DNA from: Siderastrea siderea
Taxonomy: Eukaryota > Cnidaria > Anthozoa > Scleractinia > Rhizangiidae
Direction of reading: 5' to 3'
Length of the DNA stretch: 64,000 nucleotides
NCBI GenBank assembly: GCA_964030785.1
Contig: OZ034968.1
Coordinates: 59,234,899 to 59,298,898 of the forward strand
The notes under the pieces are model-generated. The model was not told the origin of the DNA and did no database searches. It saw nothing but the letters and a program-made list of their open reading frames with translations. A program made the translations under genes and the position numbers. This document shows positions 43,594 through 54,216 of the stretch, one piece after another (position 1 is the stretch's first letter; every line of letters starts with the position of its first letter).

Positions 43594-43617
43594 TCAATGC
43601 AACCCAAAAACTCGCAT
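43594..43617 (-). promoter_or_regulatory. Short upstream ORF before nanos
   Basis: An ATG at 43617 (minus strand) opens seven codons and stops at 43594, 127 bp before the nanos ATG and in another frame. If it lies in the transcript it could lower nanos translation. A TGACGTCA site lies farther upstream near 43720 together with GCGCTTGCGC-like words. Confidence 0.4.
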
Positions 43618-45574
43618 GGGAATCAGCGGGACGTAGATTTTTTGTAGCGCTGTAAAGGGAGGCGTGACTTTACTACTCAATCAGTTGTCAAAAAGCGCCA
43701 TACTGCGCTTGCGCTTTGTGACGTCAAATGAGCCGATAATGTGATACACACGGGGACAACGAAAGGAGTTAATTCTCGCGCCTTTCAAAAAGATCTAATT
43801 TGCCGCTCTGTTTGAAAAGAAAAAACGCTGAACGCAAAAGTAATTGAAAAATTATCCATAAATGTCGCTATTTTGAGCATTTTGAGGATTTTTTGCACAC
43901 GAGATAGGCAAAATTCAAACCTTTCTGGCTCCCCTCCCAAAGAGTTCAAATTAGGTTCATCGGTGCGTGGCCGATTGATTTTGACAGGGACCTATTTTGA
44001 ACAACAGCGTGGATTACAGTGTCATTCAGGAGACTTCAGGGCGCCAAATTGCTCGAATTACATATTGTTTTCGGTCCAATCAGAAAGCTGTGTTCAAATA
44101 TCGATTGTCATGGAAATTTAGCGTACACAAATAAGTAATCTGGTCACGCTGACATTTCACTAATTTCTATTTCGTAAAATACTTTACCTATTGTAACTAA
44201 AAGCCGAGCGCAGTGAAGTGCAAAAATAAACACCTTCAAAGTCTGCCATTCAAATCGTTATTAGTTTTGCATTAGACCATGTCATCTTTAGACCCTCCGC
44301 TGAGATTTCAATTTGAATTTGTTAATTAAAGTTGCTGTTTAGCAATTGTCAAACCGTAGAAGAGTTACGAAGGTGAAATTTGCTACTGAGATTTACTCAG
44401 CGGTAAATCGGATCTTGGTTTTTCAGAAGTGTGTGATGATAAACACTTGGGATCAAACGTGAATAGGTCACTTTAGAGTCCCATCCCGATGACAGATTCA
44501 AAGTAACGTGATAAATGCCGATCACTCGTTGGAACATGTTGTAAATAAACGAGACAGCAGTAAACCGGAAGTCAGTGTAGGTCTTCCACAGAAAGTACGT
44601 CGAATTGATCGAATACCCAAGGACGCATGTAAAGAATACACATTCTTTACTTTGTCAGGAATAAAAGCTTTAAAAATCAAAATATAACTGTTAAACAATA
44701 AAGACCGATTTAAAATCGGGATAACTGTCAAAAAACTTATTTCTTCTGAACGGACAATTTTCGACTAACAATGCAAACAGCAACGTTAACCACATGGGGG
44801 AAGGGGTGGGGCAGGAGGCTGGGCGCCCTCAGGGCGTATATGGATGGTCCTCGTGACTTTTGAGCACTGTGTTTTCAAATGCTCTACAACACCCTGGGGC
44901 CAAAACTATCGGTCAAATATAAGACGTCGAATCGCCTCGTTTGGGTTGACTTACTTCAAGCACGTGCTGATAGATCAACTGCCTTTCATCTGTCCGGCCT
45001 CTCAAACCCACTGCGTCTCCAACTGAATATATAATTCTCCCCCCCCCCCCCTCCCCTGGCCACTGAGTACTTGCCCGCAGGCTAAATAAACTACTACTGG
45101 TAAAAGTGTAAGTAGGATGACGTTTGTTTGAAATTGTTGGTTTTTGAAAATGTACTCAGTGCACTCCATGAAATCACGGTGCTCAATTGGTATCAGTTCT
45201 ATTGAATTTCTATTACATTTAATTTTCAGACGTTCTCGAGCTCATTTTCTCTTGACAGAATGAAAGCCCAGCCTGATATAGCAACAAGGGCTACATCGGG
45301 AAACTGTGCATGTCATATTGAATGCCAGTTTCTCTATGGTAAAATTGCAGGAGCAGAGCCAATCCGGAGTGACTATTTTTTTTTTCACTTCCGTCACTGG
45401 CCTTCTGCCTGCACATTTTCCATTAAATTCGGGGCGGATCCAGGGGGCATGATTGGGTGGATACTCACCCCCTTTTGGTTCGTTTCAGTGTGAAATTATG
45501 AAAGGGAACAGAGCTATCCCTGAGGCGATTTTGTCTTTGAATGTTCCGATATTGTTCTTGGCATCGGGAACAAA
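43618..45574. other. Nanos upstream region and intergenic DNA
   Basis: No gene is visible. The first 150 bp upstream of the uORF are the likely nanos promoter, with a CRE-like TGACGTCA near 43720. A poly-C run lies at 45040-45052 and a solo GGGGCGGATCCAGG repeat end at 45432. Confidence 0.35.
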
Positions 45575-46031
45575 GACTTACAAAGGGGATGACTGTTTGC
45601 CACAAATTTTTTTGGAACTCCTTAAACCAACATTCATGACCCTCACTGAATCTAAGCTTCTTGAGAGATGTGTACTGGGTACAACCCAGAATTGTAGTGA
45701 GTCTATTAACTCGCTGGTTTGGGTTCGATGCCCAAAACATAAACATCATGGTGCCAAAGCCATATGCTGTGCTGCAGCATCTGCAATATTGCACTTTCAC
45801 AAAGGAGCAGAAAACAGAAAGAAAGTCATGAAGAGACTAGGCATCCCAGCTGGGTCACACACTAGCTGCTCTGTAAACATTAAGGACACAAAAAGGCTGC
45901 AAAAAGCAGATATAAAGCAAGCAACGATAAAGGAGAAGAAGCATCTCCAGGGCCTTCAGTTGGCTCGTACTAGACGAGAAGAAGCTTTGCGGGAGAAAGA
46001 GGGCGTCTCTAATGAAAGTGGAGGATTTTAA
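45575..46031 (+). pseudogene. Mutator-like transposase, C-terminal fragment
   Basis: About 150 residues of a transposase family frequent in cnidarians and arthropods. Landmarks: FLELLKPTFMTL, LLERCVLGTTQNCSESINS, a WVRCPKHKHHGAK stretch, a pair of cysteines in ICCAAASAILHFHKGA, and KRLGIPAG. A charged helical tail follows, with the stop at 46029-46031. The N-terminal catalytic part is missing; upstream sequence carries other repeat ends. It is unlike the MULE/SWIM gene at 9228, so a second lineage is present. The open state of the remaining frame suggests recent loss or an unrecognised upstream exon. Confidence 0.62.
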
Positions 46032-47252
46032 TGTGCTGCGTCAGACTTAAATGATCAAAACATGTACTGCTTTGTACTCACTGGAAAAATAATTTGCATG
46101 ATAATGTTGATTAATTCTTTTATTCCACTTTAAACCCATTTTTCTCAAAATGCGGAAATTTAGGCTTTGAGTATAGACAACTCAACAACGATTTAAGCTA
46201 TACACCTGAAATTTTCAGGGTAGAAAGTTCTCAATGCATTGATGGTAATAAGCGATGGAGTTTATCATGGGGTGATTAGTATAGGAATTATTAATTTAAA
46301 AGATTTAAAATTTTGCCAAGATTTGGTGTTGCAACTTGCTACTGGCGCTGTTTTGGATTAATTTAAAATTTGACAACTTCCAGAGCTTATTACCATTGTT
46401 TATTCATATACTTCAGAATGATACCAAAAACAGACAGTTTCCTGTAGCCAAAAGAGAGATATCATTGCTCAGGTGCATGTAGGCCGTGCACAGTTAGATC
46501 CAGTAAGCGGACTTTTTAAATACTGGGTGTCAGATTACATTGGCCGATGGTGTCTGAAACATCAATTTTCCAAATCTTCGGCTCACTAGCTTTCCACTGA
46601 TGTATAGTTTGTTATAGTTTCAAGTTAAAGCCTTATTGTTCCATTCGTTTAAAAAATATGCGCATTTTTCAGGTAGACCCCCGCCTTATTAAATTAATTG
46701 TATTAATCACGTCTAGTACATTCATCCCTCGTTTTGTTAAACTGACTGTTTTGGGAAGTAAAACGAAGTAAAACATAGTGCTAATATTTTTCACTGTTTT
46801 TTGAAAAGCCCTAAACTACTTAACCTCACCTTCAGGAAAACCAATTTGATAACCAACACATCATACAAACGTAAGATGATGAACCTGTGCACAGAGTAAG
46901 CAAAGGTTAGTTTAAGAATAGCAACGTACACTTATCACATCAACGCACAGTATCTGATTGATTTTTGAGACTAGTGATTCCCCGATCGGAGGTTGGTTAA
47001 GGACAAAATAAGAATGGTAGAGTATTCCGACTACATTACACTATTTTAGCAAAAAAACATAAGGTAATACACGCGTTATGATTTGCACAAAAGCTATTCA
47101 CCAAAAAATCTACGAAACATCCGATTGGAAATTCGTAATTATTTCTTCTTCTCCACGACGCTTGAACTTGTGACGAAACGAGAAACAACCGTGCAGACCG
47201 CTTGCATGATCAACCACATCGAACATTGTCTTATCAAGTCATGCTATAAAGT
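46032..47252. other. Intergenic DNA without visible features
   Basis: I see no gene, long repeat or clear regulatory structure here. Confidence 0.4.
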
Positions 47253-47338
47253 GCACAATTCCATCGCATGTTACGCTCGAGTTTTTTTTTTTTTAGCACG
47301 GCTGTAACAGAAGTTGTCCAGGCCATCGACCATTCTCG

Positions 47339-47735
47339 GTAGAGTGAAAACAGTATTTCCGTGAAATAAAAATTACAATTTGTACAATTTTGTACAATAG
47401 GCCATTTCCGAGATGCCTTAAGCCTCTGTTTGAAGCAGAGGCCTCGTGCAAAACCATTGATATGAAAATGAGTTTTATTATCAAGTGAATGAAAACTAAT
47501 ACAGCTGTATACATGTGAAAGGTTTCGCACTTCACCTCGTTTTAAAACAGAGGCGAAGGACATCTCGGAAATGGCCTATTTAGTTGAAAAATTGTTGAAG
47601 CATGAACAGTCGCTAATTTGACTAGCTGACTAGATGAAGTTGACTATTCGCAAAATTGACAATTTACAGAATTGCGCAAATTTCTGCAATTTTGTTTTAC
47701 TAACGTTTCACGGAAATACTGTTTGCACTCTACAC
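47339..47735. repeat. Outer inverted repeat around the MITE at 47400
   Basis: A 28-bp inverted pair (47339-47366, containing AACAGTATTTCCGTGAAA, and 47708-47735) has one mismatch. Outside it, CACAATTCCATCGCATGTTA occurs in direct orientation near 47255 and 47898. Confidence 0.65.
47400..47576. mobile_element. MITE with GGCCATTTCCGAGATG ends
   Basis: Ends GGCCATTTCCGAGATG and inverted CATCTCGGAAATGGCC bound 177 bp with TA on both sides. A second inner pair (CCTCTGTTT and AAACAGAGG) continues the arms. Confidence 0.82.
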
Positions 47736-48749
47736 CCTATTCTTCCTTTCGTTTTAAAACTACTGCGTCCACCATCAGGTTGTAATGTCCCTACAATTAA
47801 AAACTGAAAAATATATTTTAATATCATTTGGAAAACATACTGAAAAGCCTAAAATAGGACTGAGATGTCGAAGAGGTGGGTGGGCTTGGGACTGTACACA
47901 ATTCCATCGCATGTTACGCTCCGAGGAAAGAGCATATTTGTTAGGAGGCAGTTCATTATTCATTCAATCTTTCGCTCAACACACACCTTAGACTTGCTAT
48001 AAGTCAAGCTTCGCTTATTTGGCGAAACTTACACAAAGTATGGGGAGAACGAAAACTGACTTATATGGGGAAAATTATTTTGAAAAAAAAAGTACGTCTA
48101 CCCACTAACCAAAATTATGAGAAATCTCATATTCTGTTATTTCTCGCCAATTGGCAAAAAGCCCTTTCAAGGATGAGTCCTTGTTAAACTTTTGGTATCA
48201 TGAAAAGATAAGTGGATAACGCAAGGAAACTAATTTGCCTTCTATGAGTGGTAAATCATGAATAGCCACGGTTTTTTTTTTCGCCCTTGCGCTTTCCATA
48301 CAAAGCTTCAAGTTTATCAAGATACTTTTGAATGTGCCAGGAATAAGAAATTTGCACTCAGAGGTCACATAACCTCAAATTTGTTTTATGTTAAGTATTT
48401 TTGTTGTTTTAGTTGTTTTTGTTTTTGTTTTTTGTTTTTTTTTCAGTCGTAAAATTTTGTATTGTTCGGCAAAATTCTTCAAATTCGAATTTGGACAGCA
48501 TGAAATTGTCGTGTTCTGAAAAATAGTGAAAATGTTTTGTGATGATTTATTTTCTTTTGAACAGAATACATTTAGAAAACAGAAAGTTGAAGTTAGATCA
48601 CGGGAGTATGATCACCATTCAAAGTCTTTTTTTACTTGGAAAACTCTAACTGCCATAAAATCAAGGAGCCATTAATACTAAAATCTTAATTATGTCACTC
48701 AGCTAAATTCAGTATGCTCTTTCTACACTTCGTAAAATGTGGCGTACAC
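47736..48749. other. Intergenic DNA
   Basis: Apart from the repeated 26-bp phrase near 47898 and a T/G-rich run near 48405-48445 nothing is recognised. Confidence 0.4.
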
Positions 48750-48935
48750 AAAGTTTATCTGAGGACTGAGTGATTAGAGTACCATACTGTAAGTAGAATA
48801 TAATATTGTCAATTGTCTAAGTATTGTATTGTCATTAGTGTAGGCAGAGTCTCGTTAGTTGTGTAAGTGTTGTAATTATTGTATTGTAGAGTGGTGTAAT
48901 GTTTGCAATTAAAAAAAAAAGTTTATCTGAGGACT
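48750..48935 (+). mobile_element. Poly(A)-tailed retrocopy with 18-bp target duplication
   Basis: AAAGTTTATCTGAGGACT occurs at 48750-48767 and 48918-48935. Between them is a 150-bp TG-rich insert ending in an A10 run. This is the mark of LINE-driven insertion of an RNA copy. The insert is not recognised; a 5'-truncated LINE or short SINE is likely. Confidence 0.8.
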
Positions 48936-50484
48936 TGGCAGTCTAAAGTACAGGGACAAGGGAGGACAGATCTTCTTTTGACAGTTCAGGACTTTGATCT
49001 GAAATAGGTCATAGTTCAACAATGGCCTGTATTAAATTAGGCTTCTTATTGAGTAATAGGGGGCAAGAAAAATCTGGAAAAAGGCGGGATCGCGCCCGTC
49101 GCTCCTGTCGCCGATTTTTTCCCATCTATTTGAATCATCTACTAAGCAGCCTTTTCAACAAAAACAGCAACAAAAATTTATTTACCCACGAAGTTCCGGC
49201 ATCTATCATTACAGACAGGTTTCTACGGACGATGTCCATTTCGCTACTTTAGCTGAACAGCAAACATAATCACGGCTAGTCTAAATGGGGATATTTTTGC
49301 TTCTGGTCTGAAAAGTGTATAGACATTTTTTTTTTTTGGCGGGGGGGGGGGGGGGGGAATGAGAAAGGATTTAGAGGATATGTAGCTTTGAAATAGTTTA
49401 TGAAATTGTTACAGTTTGATCTGAACTGATAAGGCCGCAGGTTCAAATTTCACCCAAAATTCCGGGAGTACATCTGGGCCTTTGGAAAACCTAAGAAAGA
49501 GCCGGTGATAGCATACGATACCTTGCGATTAAATCATGTAAATAATGGATTTTTGTTACCGTGAGATGCCTTGTGAGAATCGTGTGATATCTCGTGACGT
49601 CTTTTGATACCTTGTAGTGGCTTGCAAACGGAGCCGTGTCTTACCACGTTGCCTACCGTCTGGTCCCACAGTGGTTGCTATTACACGACGACAGTAAAGT
49701 CAATAAAGTCAGTGTGAGGATGATATGTGCGATATAGAAATGCAAATTCAACGCAGTTAGCTCGTCCAGCACAGAGGCGAAGCTTTCCGTTATTCCCTTC
49801 GCGGCGGCTACGCTGCAAGAACAGCGACGCAGACCACGAGGATCGAATTAAATCTCTTCATCTCGGCGTAGGGCAAATTCGCTGCCAAGATCTAGTAAGT
49901 AGTTTAAGCCAATCAAAATTGCGCATTCCAGTGTGCACCGTATTCGGTCTATTTGGCGGCTCTACTTGGTCCCCAATGTCATGTATGTTCCGTAAATCCC
50001 TTGGGTTGCTTGTTTCATATACGGTATTCGATGATTGAAAAAATATTAAAATAACTCTGGTATCATGTCTAATCAGTTGATTTCTCAGCTCATGATGAGT
50101 AGCTCTAAACACGTTTCACAGGGTAGAGGCAGTGAAAGGGGGTGGTTGGGGTTGCTAATACAGGCATCGTTGCCTGTTTGAGAAGTCACAAGACTTCGTA
50201 ATTTTTTGCAAGTTGTTTTGAAAAAAAAAACATGGCCTTCCCACGCCCAGCTTATGCCTTCAAAATTGTGGCCTTCCCTAATTAATTTTGAGTGTCCAAA
50301 ACATACCATCGGACTGAGCGAACCAGGCGAACGCTAAATCGTCACTGCACTCGCGCTTCAGGCACCAAACATAGATCACTCCAACATTTTAGAGACTAAA
50401 GCGCCACCTGCTGTTAGGTCAGTTGCATCAACATGCAAGTTCATGGTGAACTATGATTCCATCTTTTCTTATTTCTTCTCGAGC
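48936..50484. other. Intergenic DNA
   Basis: Contains T and G runs at 49327-49358. Short open frames (for example 49727-50038) show no domain. Confidence 0.4.
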
Positions 50485-50700
50485 TCAGTCTTACTACCTT
50501 TCTTTATTTATCATTCCATATGGGGCTTTCGACATCGGTGATCCTAGTAGTAGGCAGGACGCGTGTCACCACGAACTCAGTTAAATATGACCTATATTCG
50601 CCACGAGTCTCACAGTAGCTCAGTGGTTAGAGCGTCCGACCGGTGTACAGAAGACCATGGGTTTGATTTCCGTCGGGGACATAGGTTTTTTCTTTGTCCC
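50485..50700 (+). mobile_element. tRNA-core composite repeat (SINE-like), copy 2
   Basis: The core AGCTCAGTGGTTAGAGC (A box) and GGTTTGATTTCC (B box) match the copy at 27350-27620, and so do about 130 bp before the core (GGCTTTCGACATCGGTGATC and AAATATGACC). The body does not fit a functional tRNA: the acceptor stem is not closed. Confidence 0.65.
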
Positions 50701-51917
50701 ACGCTCGCGACATGTTGAACATTCCATCTTTTCTTATGCACGTTCTTTTCCGTGATCTTTATACATTTCTCATGGCGCCGGGTTAAGAGAATTTGCTTAG
50801 GCATCAAGACAGTTCAACTCTTTGGTGATCATTTTCTTCATTCTCGTGAGCCATATGTTAAATCATGCAGCGATAGAGTAAGAAGAGCTTAGATTCTGGT
50901 CACCATTGGAAAGTAAAGGGTTAAGAAACTGAGGTGGAAGACGTTACCTTTTGCTATGCCGAACATCCAAGAACTTCCTCGACGTAGAAAAGGATGTTCC
51001 GTCTTCATTTCCGGGGAGATCCCATCCACTAGGACATAGTCCTGCACCCTAACTGTGACAACCTCGATTAGCTACTGAGGAAACTCTGAAAGGCTTCTGA
51101 GTTAATGAGACTGCCACAACGCTGCACACGGCGAGAAATCACAAGGAGCTTGCTGAGTGCTGACGAAAGTCGACAAGAACGGAACGACAGGTGTTTCAAA
51201 TGATTGTCTTGTGCTCACATAGAGAAAGACGCGAGTTGCAGGGTAACCGAAAAGGCGTTCGGAAAATTGCAAAAATGTAAGGTGGAGGAGGGGGATAGCT
51301 GTGAGAAATGACTAACAGCCAAAGCGCCCCTTCCCTTCTTAGGAAAATATGCAACTTGTATCGACAGAGCTGGATTACGAAATGGACATGTTATCAGGGT
51401 CTTCGCATTTGAGTTTGAAGCAATTTTTCCCTGTTCCCGTCCAAATGAAAATTTTACCTAACTTAATTTAGGAAATCAATCCAGCCCCTTAAAAACGCAG
51501 AGAAAAAATCGTATCCATCAAACTCCAAGCTTAATCTTTTGCTCTGTTTTTCTAACAGTAAAACCCATCGAAAATGGCCGATGCCAATTTGAAGAGTCTA
51601 TGTTTCGGCATCGCAGACCAGTTTGAGAAATTCTCAGCACTCAGTGTCTGCAATGTCCAAAAGCCTAGGGAAGAGTGCGAGAAAGACGGACGGACTAGAC
51701 TAAGTCTATCACTTGAAAAGAAATAAAATTCACTAAGAGGAATTAAACTTTAAAAAACTGAAGTGGCCGGGTTTTCAGTTCGTTTAAAGGATCTCACTGT
51801 GCGAATATTCCAACCGTTTACAGTAGTTTATCTTTTAGAACTTTTTAAGAAGCAGCCAATCAACACACCATGATTTTTGATACCGTCCGTCTTGTGATTG
51901 GAAATCGTTTAAAATGT
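50701..51917. other. Intergenic DNA
   Basis: No recognisable feature beyond short imperfect repeats. Confidence 0.35.
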
Positions 51918-52205
51918 AATAGTTTTAAATGCAAATGTAAAATTTAATGTAACTTGTTTACCCATGAACGAAACACGGAGCTCTGAAGCTCGTTTGAACG
52001 TGTTTGTGCGCTCCAGATCTAACTGGGATTTGGAAGTGTTGGTTTTGAGGATCGAGAGGGGAAAACCGGAGTACCCGGAGAAAAACCACTCAGAGCAAGG
52101 ACGAGAACCAACAACAAACTCAACCCACATATGACACAGGGACCGGGAGTCGAACCCGGGCCACATTGGTGGGAGGCGAGCGCTCACACCACTGCACCAT
52201 CCCTG
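51918..52205 (-). mobile_element. tRNA-derived SINE
   Basis: On the minus strand the head (near 52205-52140) has GGTGCAGTGGTGTGAGCGCT and the B-box phrase GGGTTCGACTCCCGG. The conserved body follows, with TTTTTCTCCGGGTACTCCGG and ending GGGTAAACAAGTTACATT. Stops and spurious open frames across it carry no gene. This body is highly repeated in coral genomes to my knowledge. Confidence 0.75.
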
Positions 52206-52889
52206 CTCCCACTAAAAAAATAAAACAAAACAAAACAAAAAAATAATAATAATCAGGTCGATCACATGGTTCTGAGGGACATTGCTTATTGACCAGCGTT
52301 TGGTAAAAATTATCCAAAAGCAACACCTGTCCCTGCTGGAGTGTCCACACAGTAAAAGGACAATAGGACGCCGTGGTTTTGTGTTCTTTTTTTAGTTTTG
52401 GTGACTCTTCTTAAAACGGTTTATGTGATTTGAATTTTCCTTCATGTCCAGTTAGTTTCATTTTCTTTGTGCGGCTTGACGGAATTGCGAAACTACCTTT
52501 GGAAAATATCATGTCTTTATGAATCACAAACAAACAAACAAGAAACAGTTCTGACGAAACAGTAGCCTAGATACCAGAGATTTTTAGCATGCATATGCTT
52601 TCGTAGTGTAGTCGTTAGCCGCAGGCCGACATGATTGCGGGCCGACATGATTTGGCCGGAGGGCGATCAATGAGCGCCTTTATATGAGACACAGCGCGTG
52701 AACAGAAATCGCCAATTTGCACGGCTTAGACTCTCGCAAAAACTCTGATGAACTTAGTTTCGTACGGTAGAAATTTTTGGTGGTGATAATCTCTGTATAC
52801 GCCCAAAGGAAAGAGCTCAAGAGAAAACAACGGAAAAATATTTTGTAAGGGTAGGGGGGATAATACTATACGACCAGCTCCCAGTTGGC

Positions 52890-52975
52890 TTAATATAGCT
52901 CCGTTGGTAAGGGCATTGCACCTATAATCGCAGGGTGATTGGTTCGAATCCCGTGCAAGGGCTTTCTTTCCACGC
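52890..52975 (+). mobile_element. tRNA-like SINE fragment
   Basis: A-box-like TAGCTCCGTTGGTAAGGGC and B-box GGTTCGAATCCC with proper spacing. The ends do not form an acceptor stem, so a SINE head is more likely than a tRNA gene. Confidence 0.6.
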
Positions 52976-53495
52976 CCGCTTAAGTTTGTTGCGTTCATAA
53001 AACAGCGAGGTTGTTACATGCCTGGAACAAAACTTGTCTTCTCTACACACTTAGTATGGACCGAAGGCCTTCTGTGAAGGACGTGGTCTTTTGACGTTTC
53101 CTGATAATGTTTGAGTGATAACTTTGGTAGCGCCTTTGCGCAATCCTTTTGAAGAGTATTGATCAATGCACCCATCAACTGCGTGAAAGCCGCCTTTGAC
53201 GCCCACATTTGAGAAAATGCCTCGGTAGATCAAAGGCAGAGCGATCGGTCTTTCATGCAAGACCAAGCTACTCTCAGGATTAACTCGATACAGGTTGTAT
53301 TTTTTTTACATACTTTATTAACAATTAAGCACACTGAACATTGCATAAATTGGTTACAAGGCAATATTGCTTAGTTAACAAATAATACATAAATTACTTT
53401 GAATACATTGAATACATTGAACTGATAACTTATTTTAGAAATTTTGGGACTCGGGAGCACTCAACGTTACAAGGAAATATTATTAATTTAACAAA

Positions 53496-53969
53496 TTATA
53501 CCTTGAATATGAAAGCTGGGACGAGTAGAGCGTCTTCGTTTAGTTTACTTTTGTAAATGTAGTAGCGCATGGACAATAGAGTATAATTAAATTTCTTGTT
53601 TAAGGTGTTTGGATCGTTTGAGATTCCAAATAGAACTTCTTTTGTTCCCGGCGTAAAATTACAATAATTAGTTTCGTTGAACCAATGAATAATGTTCTTC
53701 ATAAAATGTTTGGAAAATTCGCAATTAATAAACGTATGATCGTTCGAATCTGATTCACCACAGTATAAGCATTCGTCGTCAGTTTTGATTCCAAATCGGA
53801 AGAGTTCTTTTTTGGTCACTATAATTCTATGTAAGAACTTAAACTGAAATTCTCGTAATTTAATCTCTTTGCAAGTTGTTCTAACTGAGCTGAAGATTGT
53901 CCTCCAAGTGTTTTTTTTTGTCGGCATAACTACTCGAACTGTTCGGTTATCGAACTCAATCGAACCCAT
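53496..53969 (-). pseudogene. LINE ORF2, C-terminal segment
   Basis: The protein from about residue 20 onward carries the ORF2 tail: WRTIFSSVRTTCKEIKLREF, HRIIVTKKELFRFGI and the zinc knuckle CLYCGESDSNDHTFINC (C-x2-C-x7-H-x4-C). The first residues belong to the inserted TCGAAC element. It ends near the LINE 3' UTR. Confidence 0.75.
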
Positions 53970-54216
53970 TCGAACTTAATCGAACGATTGGGTTCCATTA
54001 GTTCGATAATCGAATCATTATCGAATTTCAATCATTATCCAGACACAATTCGAACACAATCGAACCTAATCGAACTCAATCGAACTTATCGAGTCCAATC
54101 GAATGCAATCAAACGTTCGATTGGGTTCGATTAAGTTCAATCACGTGATTGGGTTCGATTAAGTTCGATTGTGTTCGATTAACCGAACGTTCGATTTGGT
54201 TCGAGTGGTTACGCCG
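53921..54216. mobile_element. Inverted-repeat element of TCGAAC words inside LINE ORF2
   Basis: The ends CGGCATAACTACTCGAAC and inverted GTTCGAGTGGTTACGCCG bound about 295 bp. The left half is made of TCGAACYYAA-like 10-12-mers and the right half of their reverse complement, switching near 54105. It splits the LINE reading frame between a VMPLEKK and an MPTKKNTW stretch. T runs lie on both sides; the duplication is unclear. Confidence 0.7.

Noticed and set aside
43467..43607. Extended 280-residue nanos starting at 43607
   Set aside because: That position is a TTG; the first in-frame ATG is at 43466 and a TGA closes the frame upstream.
50610..50690. Possible tRNA gene (A and B boxes on the plus strand)
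   Set aside because: No closed acceptor or anticodon stem; the same sequence with its upstream region recurs at 27350-27620, so it is a repeat.
52890..52975. Possible tRNA gene
   Set aside because: Boxes are good but the ends do not pair; taken as a SINE head.
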